A stretch of 5,489 nt of DNA, taken from contig JAKSBM010000418.1 of the NCBI GenBank assembly GCA_022361135.1, positions 1 through 5,489 of the forward strand, read 5' to 3'. The stretch is from Desulfobacterales bacterium (GTDB taxonomy: Bacteria; Desulfobacterota; Desulfobacteria; Desulfobacterales; Desulfobacteraceae). Shown one piece after another: positions 1 to 4,847 of this stretch; the stretch's first letter is position 1; each line of letters opens with the position of its first letter. Position numbers and translations under genes: made by a program. A model generated the notes under the pieces. The model searched no databases and was not told where the DNA came from. It saw nothing but the letters and a program-made list of their open reading frames with translations.

Positions 1-288
1 CCCCAAAAGGGCCAATGGCGGGTCAAAATTTACGACTCCCATGGATTGCCCGGGTTGGGCGAAATGGCTTCCCCCCATCTGCGGGGTTGCGGAATGGCCG
101 GCGGAAAAGCATGGCAGGGGACCCATGGGGATTTCCAAAAAGATGGATCGGGTGTTAGGGGGGCCCACAGCTTCGGAACGAATGGGACGGGCCCTTCCCA
201 GGTGTTGCGGTCAGGACGGCCGCAACGGTGGCATACCAATCTTCCCACCATGGCGGAGTGGGAGAAAAACCTTGGGATCAAGGGGATA

Positions 289-316
289 AAGGCCCATTCA
301 ACCAGGGCCTTATTTT
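289..316 (+). terminator. Possible rho-independent terminator (plus direction)
   Basis: A perfect 7-bp stem, AAGGCCC (289-295) with GGGCCTT (305-311) around a 9-nt loop, is followed on the plus strand by TATTTT. The U-rich tail is short and interrupted. It could end a transcript entering from the left edge. The minus-strand reading has only TTTAT after the stem and is weaker. No gene that it would serve is visible in the window. Confidence 0.35.
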
Positions 317-342
317 GAGAATATGGAATCCCAAGATGTATT

Positions 343-373
343 CAAGGCGTAGACGTTCACGTCTCATGCCTTG
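343..373. repeat. Bulged inverted repeat (two-part hairpin)
   Basis: CAAGGC (343-348) pairs with GCCTTG (368-373), and inside it GACGT (352-356) pairs with ACGTC (359-363) around a 2-nt gap, leaving small internal loops of 3 and 4 nt. A second weaker stem follows at once, GGGAT (374-378) with ATCCC (386-390). The function is unknown. Confidence 0.4.
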
Positions 374-492
374 GGGATCAGGGAAATCCCGTTGGAAAAA
401 TATTCGGGATGGGGGAAAGATGGCAGTGAGAATCCCCGGCCCAAGAATCGCCCTGGGGGAAAGAAGGGGCAATCAAATGTCCATGGACGGAT

Positions 493-520
493 TTCCCCGG
501 ACCGGGAATGGTCCGGGGAA
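493..520 (-). terminator. Strong hairpin just after the queF stop
   Basis: An 11-bp perfect stem, TTCCCCGGACC (493-503) with GGTCCGGGGAA (510-520) around a 6-nt loop, lies 5 nt beyond the queF stop codon. It is placed as a terminator or an mRNA 3' stabilising structure should be. No run of U follows it in the queF direction, so simple intrinsic termination is not assured; Rho-assisted ending or protection from 3' exonucleases are alternatives. Confidence 0.5.
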
Positions 521-525
521 TCGAC

Positions 526-1341
526 CTATTGCCGGATTACGCGGCGATTGTCAAAGTCCATGGGTTCACTGCTTCGGCATGGATTGATGTCCAGGCCGCC
601 CCGCCGGGTGAACCGCCCCACCACGGTGAGCCGGTTGGGGGAAAGGTTTTCCATGATGTGGGTATAGATGGTTTCCACGCAATTTTCATGGTAACCGGTG
701 TGGGTGCGGAAGGAAACCAGATAGGCCATAAGGGCGGCTTCGTCAATTTTCTGCCCCGAATAGGTGATTTCCACCGTGGCCCAGTCGGGCTGGCCCGTCA
801 CCGGGCAATTGGTGCGCAGGATGTGGGAACTTAAAGTTTCGTCCACCACTTCCCCTTCTCCGTGCTTGAGCAGGGAGGCATCCACTTGGTAAACATAGGA
901 GTCCACCTCGTGGTGGTCAATGACCGTTCCCTGGGCCGCCCCGGCAGACAAATCGTCCACATTGTCGCAATCCATAATGGCAACCTCCACCTGGGCCTGT
1001 GCCACGGCGGAAAGGTCCAAAGCCAGAGTCATGGCCACGGCATCAATGCTTTCAAACCGGCTCATATTAAAGGAGTTCAGATAAAGCTTCAGGGATTTGG
1101 ATTCCACAATGCAGGGGCTGTCCACGGGGAAACGGATTTCCGCCACGGCGGACTCGGGTTTCCCCGTCTCCGTCAACCAGGACAATTCCCAAGCCGTCCA
1201 GATATCTTCCCCGTAGAAGGGGAGGTCGCCGTCCAGGCCCAGGGCATTCCGCCCCAGGGCCCGCTCCACGGGAAAAAGCTGGGAGGGATCATAGGTAAAG
1301 GTGTAGTCAATGGGTTTGCCCAGGGGGTTTTCTGTTCTCAT
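526..1341 (-). CDS. queF: NADPH-dependent 7-cyano-7-deazaguanine reductase (QueF, long form)
   Basis: Reduces the nitrile of preQ0 to the aminomethyl group of preQ1 with two NADPH, in the cytoplasm, giving the base that is inserted into tRNA on the way to queuosine. The 271-residue product matches the two-module, E. coli-type QueF (about 280 aa) along its length. The QueF signature ESKSLKLYLNSF is at 80-91; the catalytic Cys179 and Asp186 lie in TNCPVTGQPDW; H218-E219 lie in GYHENCVE; the C-terminal TRRGGLDINP block is at 245-254. The start at 1341 is chosen because homology to E. coli QueF begins here and GGAG lies 5 nt upstream. The frame stays open for 99 further codons upstream, but those residues are unlike QueF. 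A cysteine (C255) follows DINP where E. coli has Trp. It is transcribed alone, with its own promoter and no other queuosine gene nearby. Confidence 0.95.
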   Translation of the reverse strand: MRTENPLGKPIDYTFTYDPSQLFPVERALGRNALGLDGDLPFYGEDIWTAWELSWLTETGKPESAVAEIRFPVDSPCIVESKSLKLYLNSFNMSRFESIDAVAMTLALDLSAVAQAQVEVAIMDCDNVDDLSAGAAQGTVIDHHEVDSYVYQVDASLLKHGEGEVVDETLSSHILRTNCPVTGQPDWATVEITYSGQKIDEAALMAYLVSFRTHTGYHENCVETIYTHIMENLSPNRLTVVGRFTRRGGLDINPCRSSEPMDFDNRRVIRQ

Positions 1342-1620
1342 ACGCTCTCCAGGGGGACGCTCCCCCGTTGTATTGCTGATCTTAAATATGTGGAATTCAA
1401 CGGACCGGGCCGGAGGATGATTCCACGGGCGCGGCCGTTCTTCCATTGGGTTCATGGCACCAACCGGAGCGCCCGCCATGGGAACAGGGAAATTGTTCAA
1501 GTCGAGGGGGCCACCACCGGTCATTCGGTGAATGAGGGATAATTTATAATGCGGGATGCCTCTCGTCCGCAGGGGCCTTGGCCCCGATCTCTCACATCTG
1601 ATTTTCAATGGCATCAGATG
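1342..1620 (-). promoter_or_regulatory. Long structured 5' leader of queF
   Basis: About 280 nt lie between the predicted transcription start (near 1620) and the queF start codon. On the transcript strand there are several potential stems: CATCTGAT with ATCAGATG at the very 5' end (1620-1595), GGGGC with GCCCC (1585-1572), CATTC with GAATG, GAACA with TGTTC, CATGGC with GCCATG, GTGGAAT with ATTCCAC, and GGGGG with CCCCC (1366-1352) directly before the Shine-Dalgarno sequence at 1350-1345. Such length and folding suggest cis-acting RNA control. I could not match it to the preQ1-I consensus or to any other riboswitch class I know. It is also an open reading frame continuous with queF, but the translation looks non-coding. 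Confidence 0.4.
1595..1620 (-). repeat. 8-bp hairpin at the predicted 5' end of the queF mRNA
   Basis: CATCTGAT and ATCAGATG form a perfect 8-bp stem around a 10-nt loop, beginning at the predicted first transcribed bases. It may protect the 5' end or form the first element of a larger leader fold. A second stem, GGGGCC/GGCCCC (1572-1585), follows 9 nt later. Confidence 0.5.
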
Positions 1621-1626
1621 AATTCG

Positions 1627-1654
1627 ATTATACAACAAAGGGGGGTTGTATCAC
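1627..1654 (-). promoter_or_regulatory. Predicted queF promoter
   Basis: A perfect -10 box TATAAT (complement of 1627-1632) lies 16 bp from a moderate -35, GTGATA (complement of 1649-1654, 4 of 6 matches to TTGACA). The start of transcription would be near 1620. It lies between the purE terminator and queF, so queF is predicted to be transcribed independently of purE. Confidence 0.6.
1630..1651. repeat. Perfect inverted repeat over the queF promoter, operator candidate
   Basis: ATACAAC (1630-1636) and GTTGTAT (1645-1651) form a perfect 7-bp dyad with an 8-bp spacer. The left arm overlaps the -10 box and the right arm overlaps the -35, so a protein bound here would block RNA polymerase. The size suits a dimeric HTH repressor. 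As RNA it would lie upstream of the predicted start and so would not be transcribed, which favours a DNA-binding role. Confidence 0.5.
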
Positions 1655-1702
1655 AGCACAGAAAAATTGAAAACATTTTATAAATTGGGAAGGATACCCC
1701 GT

Positions 1703-1740
1703 AAAAAAGGGAACCAGGCATGGGCCTGATTCCCTTTTTT
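1703..1740 (-). terminator. Rho-independent terminator of purE (structurally bidirectional)
   Basis: A long hairpin: AAAAAAGGGAA (1703-1713) pairs with TTCCCTTTTTT (1730-1740), and after one mismatch CAGGC (1715-1719) pairs with GCCTG (1724-1728) around a 4-nt loop. Both strands end in a run of six T, so it works in either direction. It lies about 75 nt after the purE stop and insulates queF from purE readthrough. Confidence 0.9.
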
Positions 1741-1748
1741 CAATGGGT

Positions 1749-1799
1749 GGGATCCCCAATGGTGGGCGATGTCAACTCAAGTGTTAACGCCGGGATCCC
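1749..1799. repeat. Inverted repeat between the purE stop and its terminator
   Basis: The self-complementary octamer GGGATCCC occurs at 1749-1756 and again at 1792-1799, so the two copies can pair to close a 51-nt structure. Inside it, GGCG and CGCC can extend the fold. In the purE 3' untranslated region this may stabilise the message; no other role is evident. Confidence 0.4.
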
Positions 1800-1814
1800 C
1801 TTTCCGGAATAGAA

Positions 1815-2282
1815 CTACCCCTTGTTGGCCTGGTCCGCTGCCAGCAGGGTGGAAATTTTTTCGTTGTTCTTTTCCATGATGATTTTCTTGAACTCCCCAT
1901 CCACCAGGGTGAGCATCTGGGCAATGTGCTTGGCCACGTTGGCCGGTCTCAGGATCAAGGAGTTGGCACTTCCCGGAGGGTTATCCACGCATGAAAAATG
2001 ATTGTTCTTGTCCGGCGGGCAGCTGATGACCGGGTGGACACTGTGGAAGGACAACACCCCGGACAATGCATCGGTGGCACCGGCGATGGAAACAATGACG
2101 CTGGGCACATCGGATTCATTGAGTTCCTTGACGATATTTTCGCAGGCAACGGGCTGTTTATGGGCGGAACAGATTCTGATGTTTGATTCGATTTTAAACT
2201 TCTCCAATTCTCCCTGGATCTTTTTGATGTGCGGCAGATCGCTGTCGGAACCGGAAATAATGACAACATTGTACGATTTCAT
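1815..2282 (-). CDS. purE: Class II-type PurE (AIR carboxylase-like protein)
   Basis: PurE proteins make CAIR in purine synthesis. Class II members (as in animal PAICS and Treponema) carboxylate AIR directly with CO2, whereas class I needs PurK-made N5-CAIR. The 155-residue product has the family's GSDSD loop at 11-15 and the SAHKQP loop with the active-site His41. SAHK (not SAHR) and HPVISCPP at 83-90 are class II marks. Two loops deviate: AGATDALSG (67-75) where class II usually has AGRSNALSG, and SCVDNPPGSAN (97-107) where SSLRxPSG is typical. Activity is therefore likely but not certain, and a specialised PurE-like paralogue is possible. The start has AGAGGGG 5 nt upstream. It is transcribed divergently from glnH. 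No purK is visible, which fits class II. Confidence 0.85.
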   Translation of the reverse strand: MKSYNVVIISGSDSDLPHIKKIQGELEKFKIESNIRICSAHKQPVACENIVKELNESDVPSVIVSIAGATDALSGVLSFHSVHPVISCPPDKNNHFSCVDNPPGSANSLILRPANVAKHIAQMLTLVDGEFKKIIMEKNNEKISTLLAADQANKG

Positions 2283-2325
2283 AATTACCCCTCTGTACTA
2301 TCTATCAATTAAAAACCAATGGCTG

Positions 2326-2354
2326 CTTATAGCATCACGGGAAAAATATGTCTT
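2326..2354 (-). promoter_or_regulatory. Predicted purE promoter
   Basis: An extended -10, TGC plus TATAAG (complement of 2326-2334), lies 17 bp from AAGACA (complement of 2349-2354, 4 of 6 matches to TTGACA). The start would be near 2319, giving a leader of about 37 nt. A tandem heptamer GATTTTC-GATTTTC (2356-2369) lies immediately upstream of the -35 and makes that stretch A/T-rich. Confidence 0.5.
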
Positions 2355-2408
2355 GGATTTTCGATTTTCAGGTACGGAAAGGGGGCAATTCCAGCCACCT
2401 CCACATTT

Positions 2409-2426
2409 TTGCAAACATTGTTGCAA
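2409..2426. promoter_or_regulatory. Candidate operator in the purE-glnH divergent region
   Basis: The 18-bp sequence TTGCAAACATTGTTGCAA is an imperfect palindrome: two self-complementary TTGCAA hexamers with centres 12 bp apart. It lies 24 bp upstream of the glnH -35 and about 55 bp upstream of the purE -35. The position suits an activator of glnH or a shared regulator of both genes. The binding protein is unknown; the RpiR-family gene at the end of this operon is one candidate, by inference only. Confidence 0.35.
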
Positions 2427-2430
2427 TATT

Positions 2431-2480
2431 GAAAAAAAATCAAAATTAAGTTGACAAAACAGAGCCCGCCCTCCTATAAA
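2431..2480 (+). promoter_or_regulatory. Predicted sigma70 promoter of the glnHPQ operon
   Basis: A perfect -35 TTGACA (2451-2456) and a -10 TATAAA (2475-2480) are spaced by 18 bp. A/T-rich sequence with an eight-A run (2431-2450) lies just upstream and resembles an UP element. Transcription would begin near 2487, leaving a leader of about 36 nt. No -24/-12 sigma54 site was found, so the NtrC-type control known for E. coli glnHPQ is not supported here. Confidence 0.8.
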
Positions 2481-2522
2481 AACCATGTTCGCAACCCAAA
2501 ACACAACATTGAGGAGGGTAGC

Positions 2523-3278
2523 ATGAAGCGCAGTACATTGCAGCAAATCCTATGGACCGGATTCATTCTTTTTGTCTCTTTAACGCTCTGTGGTTTCTCT
2601 TGGGCCGGTAAGCTCCGCGTGGGTGTAGATACCGCATTTGTTCCCTTTGAATTCAAGGGAAAGGATGGAAAATACACCGGTTTTGATGTGGATCTCTGGG
2701 CCGCCATTGCCAAACACATCAATGTGGAATACGACCTCATCCCCATGGATTTCAACGGATTGATTCCGGGAATCACAACGGGCAACCTGGATGTCATCCT
2801 GGGCGCCATCACCATCAAATCCAAACGGGAACAGGCCATTGACTTCTCCCATCCCTATTTCAGGGCCGGCCTCAAGGTCATGGTCCAGGAAGGCAACGCC
2901 GACATCCGCGGTGTAAGCGATCTCAAGGGCAAGGTGGTGGCCGTGAAAACCGGTACCGTTTCCGCCGATTATGTTAAAACCCTGGGAGCCAAATCCCTGC
3001 GCCAATTCCCCAACATTGACCAGGCCTACCTGGAAGTGGTCACCGGAGGCGCCGATGCCGCCGTCCACGACACCCCCAATGTCCTTTATTTCATTAAGAC
3101 CGCCGGCCAAAACCGGGTCAAAGCCGTGGGTGCCAACGTCAAATCCGCCTTCTACGGCATCGGATTCCAGCAGGGAAGCGACCTGCGGGAAAAAACCAAT
3201 GTGGCCCTGCTGCAGATGATCGAATCCGGTGAATTCGACGAAATTCACATCAAATGGTTCGGCACCCCGGCAGAATAA
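2523..3278 (+). CDS. glnH: Periplasmic glutamine-binding protein (GlnH)
   Basis: Captures L-glutamine in the periplasm and delivers it to the GlnP/GlnQ importer. The 251-residue product resembles E. coli GlnH throughout. An N-terminal signal peptide (Lys2-Arg3, hydrophobic stretch about 8-24, likely cleavage after SWA at 28) is followed by the family-3 solute-binding fold. Ligand residues of GlnH appear conserved: Asp36 in VDTAFVPFEF, Thr97 and Arg102 in AITIKSKREQ, Lys142 in VAVKTGT, and His182-Asp183 in VHDTPN. The LRQFPNID (159-166) and YFIKTAG (189-195) blocks and the C-terminal KWFGT (244-248) are also those of GlnH. The ATG at 2523 is chosen over an upstream TTG because the signal peptide begins here and GAGGAGGG lies just before it. 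A cysteine in LTLC is a poor lipobox, so a soluble periplasmic form is expected. First gene of the operon. Confidence 0.95.
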   Translation: MKRSTLQQILWTGFILFVSLTLCGFSWAGKLRVGVDTAFVPFEFKGKDGKYTGFDVDLWAAIAKHINVEYDLIPMDFNGLIPGITTGNLDVILGAITIKSKREQAIDFSHPYFRAGLKVMVQEGNADIRGVSDLKGKVVAVKTGTVSADYVKTLGAKSLRQFPNIDQAYLEVVTGGADAAVHDTPNVLYFIKTAGQNRVKAVGANVKSAFYGIGFQQGSDLREKTNVALLQMIESGEFDEIHIKWFGTPAE

Positions 3279-3285
3279 TCCCCTG

Positions 3286-3317
3286 CCCTGCCCCCCGGTC
3301 CTTTCCGGGTGGCAGGG
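3286..3317 (+). repeat. Intercistronic hairpin between glnH and glnP
   Basis: CCCTGCC (3286-3292) pairs with GGCAGGG (3311-3317); after one mismatch CCCGG (3294-3298) pairs with CCGGG (3305-3309) around a 6-nt loop. No U-run follows, so full termination is unlikely. Structures at this place in binding-protein operons commonly stabilise the upstream message, allowing more binding protein than permease to be made; that role is inferred here. Confidence 0.6.
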
Positions 3318-3371
3318 ACGCCCTGTTCCAAATCCACTCACACCGGAATTCCCACCGGGAAAAGGAGCGGC

Positions 3372-4094
3372 ATGACCTTTGAGTTCAAATATATTGTGGA
3401 ATCCCTGCCCGCACTCCTGGCAGGTGCAAAACTCACCCTGTACATTACCCTGTGCGGCATTGCCGGCGGCCTGGCCATGGGCACCCTTGCCGGCATCTTC
3501 CGGCTGGCGGAAACCGAAGCCGTGGGGGGCAGATGCTACGGTACCCAGCGGGTGGTAAACCTCATCCTCCAGAAAATCGCCGTGGGATACATCGAACTCA
3601 TCCGGGGAACCCCCATCATTGTCCAGGCCATGTTCATCTACTTTGCCCTGCCCATGCTCATCGAGGTCATGTTCGGCATCAAGGGCGTCCGGTTCAATGC
3701 CCTCACCGCCGCCATTATCACCATTGTACTCAATGCCGGCGCCTACATGGCGGAAATCATCCGCGGGGCCGTGGAATCCGTGGACCGGGGATTGGTGGAA
3801 GCCGGTCTTTCCATGGGCATCAGCCGATTCCAACTCCTGTCGGACATCATTGGGCCCATTGCCTTTAAACGGGCCATCCCCCCCCTGTGCAACCAATTTA
3901 TCATCAGCATGAAGGACACCTCCCTGTTCATTGTCATCGGCGTGGGGGAACTCACCCGCCAGGGACAGGAAATCATGGCCAGCAATTTCAGGGCCCTGGA
4001 AATCTGGTCCGCCGTTGCCATCTGCTATCTCATCATGACCGCTGTCATGGCCGTAACCCTGAAATGGCTTGAAAAAAGGATGAATGTCATATGA
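3372..4094 (+). CDS. glnP: Glutamine ABC transporter permease (GlnP)
   Basis: Inner-membrane channel subunit of the glutamine importer, of the His/Glu/Gln/Arg/opine permease family, probably acting as a homodimer. The 240-residue product matches E. coli GlnP (219 aa): SLPALLAGAKLTLYI near the N terminus, ELIRGTPIIVQAMFIYFALP at 75-94, the coupling-helix EAA loop EAGLSMGISRF at 143-153, and KDTSLFIVIGVGELTRQGQE at 181-200. Hydrophobic segments lie near 21-43, 83-103, 109-125, 183-191 and 211-230. It is longer than the E. coli protein because of about 15 extra residues near 46-62 (between the first membrane segment and IELIRGTP) and about 6 extra near 97-107. The ATG at 3372 has GGAG 4 nt upstream; the earlier in-frame start at 3309 lies within the intercistronic hairpin and lacks homology. 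Its stop overlaps glnQ. Confidence 0.94.
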   Translation: MTFEFKYIVESLPALLAGAKLTLYITLCGIAGGLAMGTLAGIFRLAETEAVGGRCYGTQRVVNLILQKIAVGYIELIRGTPIIVQAMFIYFALPMLIEVMFGIKGVRFNALTAAIITIVLNAGAYMAEIIRGAVESVDRGLVEAGLSMGISRFQLLSDIIGPIAFKRAIPPLCNQFIISMKDTSLFIVIGVGELTRQGQEIMASNFRALEIWSAVAICYLIMTAVMAVTLKWLEKRMNVI

Positions 4095-4825
4095 AAGGCG
4101 AAATTCAATTTAAAAAGGTCAGCAAATCCTTTGGCAAGCTGGAAGTTCTCCATGACATCGATCTCACCATCCCAGCCGGTGAGGTGGTGGTCATCGTCGG
4201 CCCGTCGGGTTCCGGCAAATCCACCCTGCTCCGGTGCATCAACGGTCTGGAAAATATCAGCGCGGGTGAACTCAGGGTCAATGGATTTTCCCTGCCCCGG
4301 CAAAACCGGCGCATCAAGGAAATCAGAAAGGAAGTGGGCATGGTCTTTCAATTGTTCCACCTCTTTCCCCACATGACCGCCCTGGACAATATTGCCTACG
4401 GCCCCAGGAAGGTGCGGGCTGCCTCCCGGTCCGAGGCCAGGGATATTGCCCTGGACCTCCTGGAAAAGGTCGGCCTGGCCGACCGCAGCTCCCATTATCC
4501 TTCGGAACTGAGCGGCGGGCAGCAGCAGCGCATCGCCATTGCCCGTTCCCTGGCATTGAAACCAGGTATCATGCTCTTTGACGAGCCCACCTCCGCCCTG
4601 GACCCGGAACTGCGGGAAGAAGTACTGGAGGTCATGGGCCAGGTGGCCAGTGAGGGCATCACCATGGTGGTGGTGACCCATGAAATGAGCTTTGCCAGCA
4701 AGGCCGGATCCCGCCTCCTTTTCATGGACGAAGGACGAATTGCCGAGGATGGACACCCCCAGGACCTGCTACGAAACCCCACCACGGAACGGCTTAGGAA
4801 TTTTCTCAAGCATGTGGGATATTAA
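4091..4825 (+). CDS. glnQ: Glutamine ABC transporter ATP-binding protein (GlnQ)
   Basis: Cytoplasmic ATPase that powers glutamine uptake through GlnP. The 244-residue product has every ABC motif intact: Walker A GPSGSGKST (37-45), Q-loop Gln87 in MVFQLFHLFPH, signature LSGGQQQ (140-146), Walker B MLFDEP (161-166) followed by TSALDPELR, and the H-loop His197 in VVVTHE. Length and sequence agree closely with E. coli GlnQ (240 aa), including the C-terminal GRIAEDGHPQ and FLKHV blocks. The start codon overlaps the glnP stop in ATGA, and the nearest purine-rich site (AAGGA) is about 10 nt upstream inside glnP, so translational coupling is likely. Related polar amino-acid ATPases look alike; the glutamine call rests on the whole operon. 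Confidence 0.95.
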   Translation: MKGEIQFKKVSKSFGKLEVLHDIDLTIPAGEVVVIVGPSGSGKSTLLRCINGLENISAGELRVNGFSLPRQNRRIKEIRKEVGMVFQLFHLFPHMTALDNIAYGPRKVRAASRSEARDIALDLLEKVGLADRSSHYPSELSGGQQQRIAIARSLALKPGIMLFDEPTSALDPELREEVLEVMGQVASEGITMVVVTHEMSFASKAGSRLLFMDEGRIAEDGHPQDLLRNPTTERLRNFLKHVGY

Positions 4826-4847
4826 ACCGCCAATCTGGAATTGAATC

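Larger units (their letters stand above)
1..525. other. Non-coding, hairpin-rich region downstream of queF
   Basis: No convincing gene was found on either strand. The short open frames here translate into low-complexity Pro/Gly/Trp/Arg-rich peptides with no recognisable domain, and none has a good ribosome site. The stretch is rich in runs of G and C and in short inverted repeats: 204-210 with 220-226, 270-274 with 279-283, 289-295 with 305-311, a bulged pair at 343-373, and 493-503 with 510-520. No tRNA, rRNA or familiar small-RNA signature was recognised. It may be the 3' intergenic space of queF, a decayed region, or an unrecognised RNA. Confidence 0.6.

Noticed and set aside
319..347. Weak minus-strand promoter, TTGAAT then TATTCT
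   Set aside because: The spacing is 16 bp but the -10 matches only 4 of 6, and no gene lies downstream of it.
862..1542. 226-codon open frame on the plus strand
   Set aside because: It is antisense to queF and its leader and has no recognisable domain or credible ribosome site.
1342..1620. preQ1-I riboswitch in the queF leader
   Set aside because: I looked for the short stem, C-rich loop and A-rich tail before the ribosome site and could not fit them, so no known class is assigned.
1342..1638. A 99-codon in-frame extension upstream of queF
   Set aside because: The extra residues show no resemblance to QueF, the family's N terminus aligns at 1341, a good Shine-Dalgarno site sits there, and the -10 box overlaps the start of the extension.
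2386..2398. A TGGC...TTGC sequence on the minus strand resembling a sigma54 promoter
   Set aside because: The GG-to-GC distance is 10 rather than the required 12 bp, so the -24/-12 geometry fails.
2451..2522. Upstream TTG start for glnH
   Set aside because: The TTG is the -35 box itself, and the added residues would precede a normal signal peptide.
2583..2600. Lipoprotein lipobox in GlnH (LTLC)
   Set aside because: Leucine before the cysteine is unfavourable and a normal signal peptidase I site (SWA) follows.
3309..3371. Upstream start for glnP
   Set aside because: The codon lies inside the intercistronic hairpin and the added residues have no homology. The ATG at 3372 has a Shine-Dalgarno site and matches E. 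coli GlnP.
2580..3896. 438-codon open frame on the minus strand
   Set aside because: It lies antisense to glnH and glnP, both of which are certain by homology. Its His/Gly/Asp-rich translation has no domain. It is a by-product of codon bias.
4025..4756. 243-codon open frame on the minus strand
   Set aside because: It is antisense to glnQ, a clear ABC ATPase; the translation is Gly/His-rich with no known fold.
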